A stretch of DNA of 64,000 nt from Puccinia triticina (Eukaryota; Basidiomycota; Pucciniomycetes; Pucciniales; Pucciniaceae), in contig NC_070567.1 in NCBI RefSeq assembly GCF_026914185.1, forward strand, positions 3,870,001-3,934,000. Direction: 5' to 3'. The number at the start of each line of letters is the position of its first letter. Positions within the stretch are counted from its first letter, which is position 1. A program made the position numbers and the translations under genes. The notes beneath the pieces were generated by a model. That model saw nothing but the letters and a program-made list of their open reading frames with translations. It ran no database searches and had not been told where the DNA came from. Of the stretch, positions 36,217 to 47,040 are shown piece after piece.

Positions 36217-37920
36217 CCCCCCCCCCCCCCCCTTCTGGCATCCATTTGTAGGAGTGTGCCCCTACAGCATGTGAGGCAGCCTTTCAAAGCTTCCAAGGTG
36301 ACTGTTCCAGTGACCACTGGGAGCCACCGGGTGGAAGAAAGTGAGAACATTTGCAGCCAGCCAGTTTGTTGGTTTGTGAGATAGACAATTGCCTCCAGCT
36401 TGATTGTGCCAGTGACCGCCGGGCGGAAGACGGTGCAGGTTTTCCAGTGTCAACTCTCACTGAATCTGATTTTAAATGTGCTAAGTGCGACCTCACGCCA
36501 GCCGGTATTTGTATGTAGACCGGCAGAAATCAGGTCGTTTGACTTGACTTCACTTAAATCAGACTGCCGCAGGGCTCACTGCGTGCTTTGCCTGACAATG
36601 GACTGGGAGGCTACCCAATGGTTGGATGGCCAGAAGAAGCTCAGCAATCCGGCTTCACGGTAGGTTGATACCAGGTCAGCTCGATGTCTATTGTCAAACA
36701 AAAGCTGCCAATAATTTCCCATGTTGTGCCAACTTGCAGCTTCCGTTTTCCGCTGCTCAAGCTCCCCGCAAATGGCATCTGAGAAGACACACAATGCAAC
36801 AACTCGCAGCTCATCACATATATGGTATTCAAAATTGCATAAGATTTTTTTACAGAAAATCATAAACTGCAATTTTGGCTGGGAGATGTCACTTTAAGTT
36901 TTATGCACGCTGACATCTTGCATTTTGAATACCATAATCTTTTTGGCCTGTTGTTTCCATCATCCGCTCATTCTTGTCCTTCCCCGGCCACCACCACATT
37001 CCCTTGCTCCTCACCTCCAACCCACTTAGCAGAACAACATCAACTGGTCACAGTCCCACTCGCGACTCTGAATAGTTTGTATCTGTTATCATTTAAGAAT
37101 GCCTGGATACCTTTCAATTGATTGTTGGAAGCTTTGGAACGTGATATTATGATATGATTTGGGTCACATTGGACCATCACACCCAAAGCTGACAGTGGGT
37201 ATTCTCACTGGGAAAGACTGGAGCAGACTCAGAGGCTGAGTCGCAGGACCTGACAGAAATCGCAAGATTAAAGAGAGTGCCTTTAAGCCAGCTGCACAAG
37301 TGAGCTTAGCCTTGGTTGGTTGCCTGCTTTGTGAGCTTTCCAGAAAAAAAATTTTCCAGCAAGAACCAGTCTTACAAGCTTTGAAATGTGTGAGATGAAG
37401 CCTTGCATAGATGGATCAGTCCCAGAGGGGCAGCTGGCTTGGTGGAGTCACATCTATTGGTGGACCAGAAGTGGGGTGTGCGAGTCGGCATCATCATTTT
37501 TTTTCTTTCCTTTTTCTTTTGATTCTTGAACAGGAAAACCCAGATTCTCAAAAACAAACCCAAATAGATTTCTTTTTGTCAACCCATCCCAGAAATATTT
37601 CCCTCTTTGCTTCTATTCCTTGCGAAGTAAAACGCATCTTCCGCGCAAATCACCCCCCTCCAAAGGAGAGGACCAACCCAAGCTTAACTAAAGCCTCTCT
37701 GAGGAGGCGTGAAGCGCTTTCAAGTACGCCCTCCCAAGGAGGGACTTGTGTTACACAAGTTCGGCAGATCACAAGGTCAACAGGCAGCCGTCAATGCTTC
37801 CCAGGTGCTGGTGACCACCGGGCAAAGGACAATGCGAACGCACGCAGACACTGAGACAGGCCGTCAGCTTTAACTGATTTCAAATGTGCAGAGTGCGGAA
37901 TACCCCCCAGCTGGCAAGGC
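36217..37920. repeat. non-coding dispersed repeats, including unoccupied KDZ target
   Basis: 36280-36480 and 37770-37920 carry the same GCTTCCAAGGTG / CACCGGGCGGAAGACGG family as the DNA flanking the KDZ element. At 37870-37915 the order TTTCAAATGTGCAGAGTGC, then CCCCCCAGCTGGCAAGGCTG matches the two KDZ flanks joined. 37620-37760 repeats the AGCTTAACTAAAGCCTCTC / GAGGGACTTG segment also seen near 13560-13625. A run of 18 C lies at 36214-36231. No gene is supported. Confidence 0.6.
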
Positions 37921-39417
37921 TGTACAGTGGGTAGAAAATGGTATCTGCCACACCATTTTTGGACCATAGAAACTCAACCAACCAACTTCAAGTCACTAGT
38001 ATTGGTGAGATGGTTCAAAATATTCTTCAAAACACAAATATGGAAAAATAAACACAAAAATCAAAGTTGTGTAATTTATAATTTCCCCATTTTGACTGCA
38101 GATTGTCCACCCACCAAGCCAAAACTTTTTTGGGTCACATTTTTTTCATTTATTATCATTCTTTTCATGTTCCAATCTTGCTTTCTGCCTATTCAACTTT
38201 CTCTGAAAAAGAAAAGTATTAAGCTTGCAAGAAAAACTTGTGTTTTTTAAACTTTTTTAAAAAATCACAACCTTGTTTTTTCATTTTTATTTTATCATAT
38301 TCATCTTTTTAAGCCTATTTTGAACCATCTCACTGGAAGAAATGACTTGAAGTTGGTGGGGGGAGATGTTGTGGTTTTAAACTTGTACATTTAAGTTTCA
38401 CGGTTTGATCTATGCATGTGTTCCATGCATATGACATGGTCACGTGGTTCTTGTCAATCACTCAATCCCTGCTCTCTGAAGTCTGATCTGCAACAGTCTG
38501 CAACTCTCTTCCGCTCGCGGACAAACTTTATTCCTCCCCGTTTCTTCTTCCCATTTCTATTCACTTCTCGATCTTATTGCCAAACAACCATCAACCTATC
38601 AATTGCTCGAAGTCTTTCTTATTCGGACTCGGTCAACCAAGCCGAAGACTCAAACTCAACACTTGTCAACGTTAAGCATCTAGGAGGAGCTAGAAGCAGT
38701 CTCCGGGCAGGTAGTTGCTTTATTGTTATACATTCGATAACCCGTATTCATATTTTATTAACGTCTTACTGTTTCGTTCATCTTAGGCTGTTTTCGTTGT
38801 GAAACTCCTGCTGCTTCTTTGTCGACATTGTTGCGCTTTGTGTCAAGGTTTCCAGTACTGCAGTTCTTTCTTTCAAGGTATTTCTTCATTTACATTATCA
38901 AGACTTATTCATGAAGGAGTTGTTCTAACTATATTTTATTTATTCCTTATCAAGTGTATTACTTTTATTGGGTTCTTATAAATCTAACTGTCACAAAAAA
39001 GTAATCTATCTACCATTTTTTACAGGAGATTCTAGAGTCCAAAAACGTGTGGTGGATACAATTGTCTTGTAGAGTCTAGTTGACCGGGCGCAATGCCTAC
39101 CCGCCGGCGAGGTGTTCCCTCCCTGTCGGCGAGATCCTGCGACCTTGCAGTCGGCTGTGGCAGTCCTTCCTGCCCTTGGGGAACCAGGCGTGAGTCGAAG
39201 CCATGGCGCATCATCCGCTCGTCTTCCCATTTTTATTTTCTTTCAAACAAGTCGCCCGTCGGGATAATGGATAATTCGCAGTGGCTATGGGCAATCTGGA
39301 GACTGGCTCTCTTGGGACTCGTGTGGCTGCTCGTGGAGGATGCGGTCGGGGGCCGGTTCACACCGATGGGAGAGGGAACGTGACACAGTTCTGTGTGGCC
39401 CCGGATGGTCCATGCAG
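37921..39417. other. non-coding spacer with repeat copy 2
   Basis: 37921-38400 is AT-rich. 38416-38990 contains a T/C-rich, leader-like stretch that may belong to an old LTR, but I could find neither ends nor a target duplication. 39055-39225 is the second copy of the repeat at 32395-32555. Confidence 0.4.
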
Positions 39418-39427
39418 TATATATAAA
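39418..39427 (+). promoter_or_regulatory. TATA box of the small secreted peptide gene
   Basis: TATATATAAA lies about 100 bases before an ATG at 39518 and 190 bases before the ATG at 39618. Confidence 0.55.
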
Positions 39428-39617
39428 CTCTTTGCGAAGGGTGCCCACTCCCCAATAAGATCCCCCAAATCCAACCCAGCCGACGAACTCAGCGCACCAC
39501 ACTCATCGACCCATCACATGTTCTCACAAAAACTTAACGTGAGCCTTTTCCACCAGTCGTGGTCCTGATCCGACTGATGCTGATGTGGATGAATATACCC
39601 ACCATCCCTAGCCCGTC

Positions 39618-39904
39618 ATGTTTCAAGTCCCGAAACCCATCATGATGCTGGCCCTGGTGTTGCTTGCATGCAGTTTACCAGCGCCGGCGAGTTCCGCACC
39701 CGGGGTGAGTTGGACTGTCTTGTCCGAATTCCCACCTTTCAGATAATCTTCAGCTGATCATAGACGCTGGACTCGAACTAACATACATTGTGGACCCTGA
39801 TTTCCCGTAAAAATCACCTGTAGCAGGTGGTTGACCGGCCGCTCGGGCTTGAGAGCCGGGAATTACGATGCACCTGTCGACTTTATGGCGGCTGCCATTG
39901 TTGA
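39618..39904 (+). CDS. candidate small cysteine-rich secreted peptide, 54 aa
   Basis: Exon 1 (39618-39704) encodes a textbook signal peptide: MFQVPKPIMMLALVLLACSL, then PAPASSAPG, ending at a GTGAGT donor. Exon 2 (39827-39904) follows a tandem TAG-CAG acceptor and gives VVDRPLGLESRELRCTCRLY and a tail with the last two of four closely spaced cysteines. The stop is at 39902-39904. A longer start is possible at 39518, joined through an intron 39540-39611 in the same frame, which adds nine residues. If exon 2 is read one frame over, a 68-codon ORF with fewer cysteines results. The Glu-Ser-Arg before the cysteine cluster could be a processing site. A secreted effector or defence-type peptide is only an inference. 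Confidence 0.45.
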
Positions 39905-40843
39905 TCAAGCATGCCAGGAGCGATCTGGTTGGCGACTGGACATGACTGTGGACAATAGTTCAGCCGTACATACTCTTTTCCCTGTCCCTCACAGTGCTCC
40001 TAGACAACCCCCCCATTGTCGCCCTCGTAGCTTCTAGGTCAATTGCTAGTCTATATAGATCCATCTGCACTCGCAAGGAAGATGTACAATCTAGTCTCAG
40101 GATATTAAGCAATATTATCGATGTACATACGAAATCTGTATCCGGCGGGGCGGTGACCCGCTCGGAGTACCCGCGGCCTTGCCACGAGTATGTACTCCGG
40201 ACCGGTGAAACTCACACCCAGCTGGATACTCTGTCGCACCAGTGCATTCAAGTTTTGTTTTTCAAAGATAAATATGTCTAGGAAGTACAAGGATAAGCAC
40301 AGATACCACGACACACTACACACACACACATCACTCATCTACGGAAGAAACGATGATTATAAGTATGGCTGATCAGCGGGCGTGGGCGGCGGGCATGGGA
40401 GGAGTGTCGGTACGCAAACAGCATCCATCGGGCGCCGCGGAAGTAGATGTACAAGTATCCAAAAAAGGGGGAGGAGAGACGGGAAACATGCGCGCAGGCG
40501 CTGAGATGCCGGCGCAACACAAAAACAAAGACGGGCAAGCTCGGGATGACGCGATAAACTGGACGTAAAAGACGATCAATGCAAACAAAGTGCATGCAGC
40601 CAGGACGACAATATATACAAGCATACAAGTATATATGATCGGTGTGTCAATGTGTGTGTGTGTGGTAGAGAAGAAAAGAACGAAGATAAGTGTATTATGG
40701 GGTCTCGGTTGTATAGCAAGCTGGTTTTCTTGACTCTCGGACGCGAAAAAAAAGGGGCGCGAGGGATGGAGCGGGCGGGAAGAGGGATCGAGGGGGGCGA
40801 GGCGGCTGGAGACGTCGCTCTAAGGGGGGGAGGGGGGAAGGAA
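39905..40843. other. spacer between the peptide gene and SCH9
   Basis: No gene is supported. Short CA-dinucleotide runs occur at 40313-40330 and GT runs at 40645-40665. The 3' ends of the two facing genes must lie at its edges. Confidence 0.4.
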
Positions 40844-43603
40844 TCAGAAGCCGGAGGGGTGAGGGTCGTCGAAGGCATCGACGCCGAGATGGTGGGGATG
40901 GTGGATATGGTTCGGGGGGTGCGGATGGCTATGGCTGTTAGCGAGGGTAGCGAGCTCGGATTCGCCGTGGTACGAGAACCTAGACCGGGAGCACAGGGCA
41001 TCAGCACTCATCCACAGCCGAGGGGGGGGGGGAGGAAAGAGGGGGAGGAGATTATACCCGAGGAACTGGTCTTGGTCGTGGGCGGGCTCGGCAGGCTTGA
41101 GGGGCAAGGGCACGGGGGCGACGGGGGGGATGACGAGGGGGGGCGCAGGGGTGGAAGGGAGCTGGGGGTCGGCCTTCTTCGACGAGGAGGCCACGGAGGG
41201 GGCGAGGGTGAGCAGCGCGGCGGCGGGGACGTAGGAGGCCTTCTTCACCCAATCGTCGCTCCGGTCGCTCTCGTCAAAACACTTGCCCACGATCTTCTCC
41301 CCCGCACCGCCATTCGCAGCCAGCCTCTCCTTGATCGTCGTCGGCAAGTGCTCGCTGATGTTGAGCTGGGTGAACTCGACATCGAAGTTCGACACCGACT
41401 CGTCCGACTCGATGTGCGGCTTGAACACCGGGATCACTTGCCGCTGGCTCAGCTTCTCCCAGTCTATACTCCGGAAAAACTCGTGCACTTTGAGGTCTGC
41501 TGTGTCGTTTTGCGAGCCTAATCTGTGCTTCGGATTTCGGTTCAAGAGCTGTAAAAAATCACAAAAAAAACACTCAGGTTTTTTGTTTGTGTGATATACA
41601 AAGAAAGAGATGGCGGGGGACGGACGCCTTTGACGAATTGTTTGCCCTCGTCGCCGATGACGCCTCTGGGGAACTTGATTTTACCGAAGCAGATATTCTT
41701 ATACATCTGCTGATTATCCTCGGCATAGAAGGGAGACCAGCCGCAGCACATCTCGAAGAGGAGCACGCCGAGGGACCAGAAGTCGACGAGCTTGGAGTAG
41801 CCGTGGTCGTCCAAGAGGACCTCGGGTGCCAGATACTCGGTCGTCCCACAGAACGTCGTCGTCAGCTCGTCCGGGTTCAGGTTCGGCTTCGACAGCCCGA
41901 AATCACACAGCACAATGTGCCCCGTCGCGTCTAATAGGATGTTCTCCGGCTTCAGGTCCCGGTACACGATGTTGTATTTGTGCAGATGCTCGAGCGCTAG
42001 CACGATCTCCGCCGTATAGAACCGGGCCCGTTCTTCTGTGAACCGGCCCTCCTTTTGCAAATGATGAAACAACTCCTACAGACAGACAAGTCATCAGAGT
42101 GAGAAAGAAAGTGTGTATATATATGTGTGTGTGTGTGGACTTACTCCGCCGCTCTTGTAGTCCATGACGAGGAAGAGTTCGCCGGGAGATTGGAAAGAGA
42201 ATTTGAGGCCCAAGAGGAAGGGGCATTTGGAGGATTGCTGGAGGATATTACGCTCGCCGATAGTGTGCTGGACCTCCTTCTTGTCGATGACCTCCTTTTT
42301 GCTGAGCACCTTCATGGCATAGATCCGGCGCGTGTCCTTCTTGCGCACCTGGAACACCCGCCCAAACGTGCCCTTTCCGATCATCTTCAGGAACTCGAAG
42401 TCGCCCACGTCCAGCGACTTCTTCGAGCGCAGCTCCCGGTAGCGGAGCTGGATCCGGATCTCCCCCGAGGCGTGCGACACACTCGACTCGGCGGTCTTCA
42501 TCGTCAATCTGGAAATATGTTGAGTGTCAGATCTTCCGTTCTGCTTGATCGTGCTCCTCCTCCTTCTTCAAGTTGAGCTTACGGATACCATTGGTCGACC
42601 CATCCCCCAGCCTTGCTGAGACTCTGGAAGTCGAGCTTGATCTCAGTCTCGCCGAGGAAGAGCTCGACGCCCTCGATACCCGGGATGACAGTAGTATTAG
42701 CAGGAGGAGTAGGAGTAGTAGTGCTAGTAGGAGTAGATTTCTGGGTGGGGGAGTGAGTGTCGCCTAGGGAGCGGTCGTAAATAGAGAGATAGAGGGAGTG
42801 ATGAGTACTGAAGGCCGGTTGATGATGGGTGACATCACTGAGGGGGGACAAGATTAGCGTCAATTGGATTGGATATGGCCTATAGAGGTGGGTGGTACTG
42901 ACAAATCTACCTCTTGTTTCCAGATCGGGTTCTGGCCGCTGAGACAGAGCAGGCCGTTGCCGTCGCTGGGCGTGGGGATCATCCCGGACTGGTTGCGGAG
43001 GGCGGGGTCGGGGGATTCGAGTCTGAGTTTCTGGTCGGGCCGGGCGGAGGTGGGTTTGACGATGCCGCGGGTCTCCTCCTCCTCCTCGCCGATGGGCTCT
43101 CTGGACGCAAACTCGTTGTTGTCGAACTGGGCGAAGACGTAGGGGCGGGAGCGGGAGGAGGCGAAGGCGAGGGCGCGGGCGGCGATGATCTTGACAGAGA
43201 GCAGGCCCTGAGGGGGCAGACTGAGCGGGTTCTTGATCGGCACTGCGGGCTCCTGGCTGGTTTTCTCTGATCGGGTGATGGGCTTTGTGGTGAAGTGGAA
43301 GGAGCTCTTGCTGGGCGGCTTGACGAACGCCTTGAGTGCGGTGGCTGCCATCGACTGCTGTTCCTCCTGGGCGTGGCTGGGGGTGGAGGCGGTGGTGTTC
43401 GGAGTGAAGTAGGTCGGGTTCTTCCGCGGGCTCTGGGGCATGGGGGTCTTGAGCTGGTTGGGGTCATCCTGCAGCTGGCTCCTGTCGAAGGGGTCGATCT
43501 CCGTCGATGTGCCTGACTGTGCGGAGGCCTTGGGTGTGAGCTGGTCGGCCGGGTTTCCTCGTCCCCAGACGTTCAGCAGGCTCGACGGGGCTGGCTGGTT
43601 CAT
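40844..43603 (-). CDS. SCH9: SCH9-type AGC protein kinase with C2 domain, 798 aa
   Basis: Sch9 is the fungal S6-kinase-like effector of TORC1 that links nutrients to growth, ribosome synthesis and lifespan. Six exons: 43603-42903, 42837-42583, 42508-42145, 42075-41626, 41548-41058 and 40979-40844, all in frame. The N-terminal 130 residues are disordered. A C2-like region follows (LLSVKIIAARAL, YVFAQFDNNEF, NPIWKQEVDFDV, LYLSIYDRS, about 135-300). The kinase domain has GKGTFGRV (363), YAMK lysine (385), YRDLKPEN (478), CDFG (497) and the activation loop TFCGTTEYLAPE (514). A turn-motif region SNFDVEFT (643) and a hydrophobic motif FLGFSYHGE (about 752) end the regulatory tail. CCGWSPFYAEDNQQMY and VRKKDTRRIYAMKVLSKK are Sch9-like, and with the C2 domain they argue against Ypk1. 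The gene appears intact. CTTCGT repeats lie just before its ATG. Confidence 0.94.
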
Positions 43604-44160
43604 CCTCGCTCGGCTTCGTCTTCGTCTTCGGCTTCGTCGTGCTTCGTGCTTCGTCGTCGTTCGTCGTCGTTCGTCGTTCGTGGTGGGGCTGGGCTGAGGC
43701 TGAGCCTGGGGGCTGTGTGGTAAACTGCTAGCAGCTTACGTAAGCCCAGTTGATCATCAGAGCCTTGCTTCTTTGAACACTCTGCCCTTCCCTGCCCTCC
43801 ATCTCTCCTCCTTTCAATACTGCTCCCATTCCATCCACAAGTTGGAAGAGGTACAATCCTGGCTGTCCTGTGGCCCTTACCCTTCATTGACAGGCAATGT
43901 TTCCTTGCTTCCTCCTTCACCATTTGGGGCTTCTTGGGGTCAGACAGTCAGCCTCTGGAGTCAGAGATGTCAATTAGATTGGGTGTGGCCACTGGGTTTG
44001 TTGGGGACAATGGTGCCACATCTGCTCTGCTGATCTAGGCTTCCACTTGGAAGGCAAAGCTGGATACCTCCGTCACCGTGTAGTGAAGGTTGCATGCAAT
44101 AAGACACCAGTCAAACATCCTTTTTCAGCCCCTGTATATAGAGAATAGGCAAGGCCTTCA
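43604..44160. promoter_or_regulatory. SCH9 upstream region with CTTCGT repeats
   Basis: The 80 bases before the SCH9 ATG are short-period repeats of CTTCGT and TTCGTCG (43608-43690). The remainder shows no gene. This stretch must contain the SCH9 promoter and leader. Confidence 0.4.
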
Positions 44161-44300
44161 GGTACCCATTGGGGGGTAACTGGTACCCCTCACACCTGCC
44201 ACTGCCCTTCCAGGTGGTTCATAGTGTGGCTTTGGACCTTGGTTGTTGGATTTTGGTAATGAAAAAAAAAAAAAAAAAACGTACCACCCCAATTGGTACC
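44161..44300. mobile_element. possible small MITE with GGTACC ends
   Basis: The left end GGTACCCATTGGGG faces CCCCAATTGGTACC at the right, around an 18-A run. The ends agree at most positions. I found no clear target duplication. Confidence 0.4.
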
Positions 44301-44765
44301 CACCACTCCCACTTATCTCCTCCTCTAGCTGGGAAGATTGCACCATAGCCCCCAGAAGATGGGATCATTCTCACTAGCTTTTACACCATCTTGTGACCTC
44401 TTGGCCCTTTGCTCTGACTGCACAACTGTTTCATCTTATGGAAGTAGAATGTTCCATGATTACCCTATCAGAAACACTTGTTATCTGTGTATAAAAATCA
44501 GATTAGTATGGAAGTAAACCCCTAGACACATCTCAAGAAATATCCAAAGCCACAAATTTCCTTAGGATTCCACACTCTTGTATATGTTTTCTTGTCCCCA
44601 GAGGGGCAGCCCATTAAGGCACCATTCCCTCTCCAGCTCTATTCCTCCCAAGAGTAGTTACAAAAGTGCCTGTGACAGAAGATGTTCTGGGAGTATATTG
44701 GCCTCTGTTTGGTGATCCTGGGTTGTCTGAGTGTGTGTTTCTGGCTGTATAAATTATATTCCAGC
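44301..44765. other. non-coding spacer
   Basis: AT-balanced spacer; no gene or element recognised. Confidence 0.35.
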
Positions 44766-44877
44766 CACTGTGAAAAAAACTCAAGAAACTCCTGCCAGTT
44801 GACATGCAATATTGCAAAGGAACCTTTGTAATATTGCATGTCAACTGGCAGCAGTTTCTTGAGTTTTTTTCAAAGTG
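44766..44877. repeat. near-perfect 112-bp palindrome
   Basis: Two arms of about 55 bp meet at CAAAGGAACCTTTG. They share CTCAAGAAACT, CTGCCAGTTGACATGCAATA and the outer TTTGAAAAAAACTC-type ends, with only a few mismatches. Transcribed, it would fold into one long hairpin. Confidence 0.85.
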
Positions 44878-45060
44878 AGCTGCATGGGTGATCCCAACTT
44901 GAAAATTTCACAGTTTGCTCACATAATTACATATGGACAGTGCCTTGAGAGATATTTCCAAACCCCCAAACACAAATCTTTGGGGGTCGATACAATTCAT
45001 GTTGTGCTATATTTTTAGGAGGTGGAACAACAGGGGTCTGTGAGAGTTACCATGGACAGT

Positions 45061-45067
45061 ATAGAAC
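45061..45067 (+). repeat. target duplication of the GCGCAGCGG element, left
   Basis: ATAGAAC precedes the left end and is repeated at 45558-45564. Confidence 0.75.
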
Positions 45068-45557
45068 CAACGTTGTAACAGCTGCGCTGCTTTTAGCGCA
45101 GCGAAGCGGTTAGCGCAGCGGTTTTTTGTGCCGCTGCGCTAAACGCTGCGCGCAGCGGCCAGACCGCTGCGCTAACCGCTTTTTGTTTTCCTGGAAAAAA
45201 AAAGATAATTTTAGCGCGCTGAAAAAAGCGGTCACATAGCGCTGAACCGCTGCGCTTCAGCAGTAGCGCAGCGGTTTGAAAAAGAAGAAAGAAAATGGTC
45301 TAAATCATGTTAAAAGAGGTTTAACATGCAGTTAAATTCCGCTATCCGCTAAATTAGCGGATAGCGCAGCGGATTTCCACTTCCGCTGCGCTATTGCTAA
45401 TTGCCCTGGGTGGGTAGCGGTCAACCGCTGCGCGTAGCGAGTAGCGCAGCGGTTTTTTCAACAGCTTCCGCTACTTGCCTCTGGGACGTAGCCATGTGAC
45501 CGCTGCGCTGCGCTAAATGACCGCTTTTTTTAGCGCAGCGCAGCGTTTACAACGTTG
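45068..45557. mobile_element. 490-bp non-autonomous element packed with CCGCTGCGC
   Basis: Ends are CAACGTTGTAA and its exact reverse complement, and both continue into GCTGCGCTGC. The 7-bp ATAGAAC flanks both sides. The inside contains about twenty copies of GCGCAGCGG or its complement in both orientations, plus GCTATCCGCTAAATTAGCGG palindromes. No ORF. A short-tandem or hAT-like origin is possible from the target-duplication length. Confidence 0.8.
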
Positions 45558-45621
45558 ATAGAACTTCAGTTCAGATCAAAAAAAAAAAAAGTTAAAATTC
45601 AAACAAAATGTGAATTTTTTT

Positions 45622-47040
45622 ACGGACTTACTTCGCGCACTGCGAGAAACTCTTTGCGCACTGTGGGGGTCGTCGTCTCGACGTCCCGCCCCCAGTGCGC
45701 GCTTTTGCCACGGCTCTTTGTGCACTGTGCATTCCCCCAAAAAAACGGCTTGCATTTCTTGAGATTTTTTTTTATGAATCCATAGAATGAGCTTTTATGA
45801 TCCCCCTAAAAAATAATCAAGTCATTTAGGGGTCTCCTTGAGCCTAGAGAAAATTGACATGAAAAAATCATATTTTAACGCGGCAGGGACCTGTAATATC
45901 GCTTCCTGTGCCCCAGTAGCCCCAAAAATTTCACATTATCATGGTACATGTGCAAATTCATGACCTGATAATTTTCAGAATTTTCACCAGCTTTCCTGTA
46001 GCCCAAATAGGTCTTGCGTTTATTATTTTGCGTATATGTATAACTTTTTTGTTACACACACCAAAGGCACAAAAGTTTGAGATCACAGAGAAATATGCTT
46101 CAAGTTAATTCCATGAAATTCCTAGCAATATTGTGTCATTATAAAATGAGATATAAGGGGTGCGCAGCAGGCTTAGTAGGAAAATTACTGCTAACTGTAT
46201 AGCTTTTTTGTTACACACCCAAACAGTCCCAAAATTTCAGAAATGTTTTCATTGTGGATATTCTCCGCGCCATAAATTTCTTGGCAATAGTGTGTCATGA
46301 TAACATGAGATATAAGGGGTGCACGGAGGGCTTAGTAGGAAAATGGCTGCTACATGTATATATTTTTTTTACACGCTGAAACAGTCTGAAATTTTCAGGA
46401 ATGTTTCAATTTTGCATATTCTCCGCGCCATAAAGCTCTTAGCAATAGTGTGTCATTAAAACATGAGATAAGTTAGCAGTCATTTTCCAACTAAGCCCGC
46501 CGCACTACATCTCATGTTATCATGACACAATATTGCCAAGAAATTTATTGCGCGGAGAATATCCACAATGAAAACATTTCTGAAATTTTGGGACTGTTTG
46601 AGTGTTTAACAAAAAAGCTATACAGTTAGCAGTAATTTTCCTACTAAGCCTGCTGCGCACCCCTTATATCTCTGGAAAAAACTCTGAAAATTATCAGGTC
46701 ATGAATTTGCACATGTGCCATGATAATGTGAAATTTTTGGGGCTACTGGGGCACAGGAAGCGATATCACAGGTCCCTGCCGCGTTAAAATATGATTTTTT
46801 CATGTCAATTTTCTCTACGCTCAAGGAGACCCCTAAATGACTTGATTATTTTTTAGGGGGATCATAAAAAGCCATTCTACTGATTCATCAAAAAATATCT
46901 CAAGAAATGCAAGCCGTTTTTTTGGCGGAAAATGCAGTGCGCGAAGAGCCGTGGCAGAAGCGCGCACTGGGGGCTGGACGTCGAGACGACGACCCCCACA
47001 GTGCGCGAATAGTTTTCTGCAGTGCGCAAAGTAAGTCCGT
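45622..47040. mobile_element. 1.42-kb foldback element
   Basis: Almost the whole element is one inverted repeat. It starts ACGGACTTACTTCGCGCACT and ends with the reverse complement, between T runs. The arms (about 45622-46030 and 46640-47040) match closely, including CCCCTAAATGACTTGATTAT and CTACTGGGGCACAGGAAGCG (given on the right arm). The middle (46030-46640) has three direct copies of a ~165-bp unit around AGATATAAGGGGTGC, then inverted copies. No ORF is present. Confidence 0.88.

Noticed and set aside
38416..38802. 128-codon ORF
   Set aside because: T/C-rich leader-like sequence with no domain and no good splice partners; more like an untranslated or LTR region.
40652..41521. 289-codon plus-strand ORF
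   Set aside because: It is antisense to the SCH9 3' exons, Gly/Arg-rich from GC-rich codons, with no domain.
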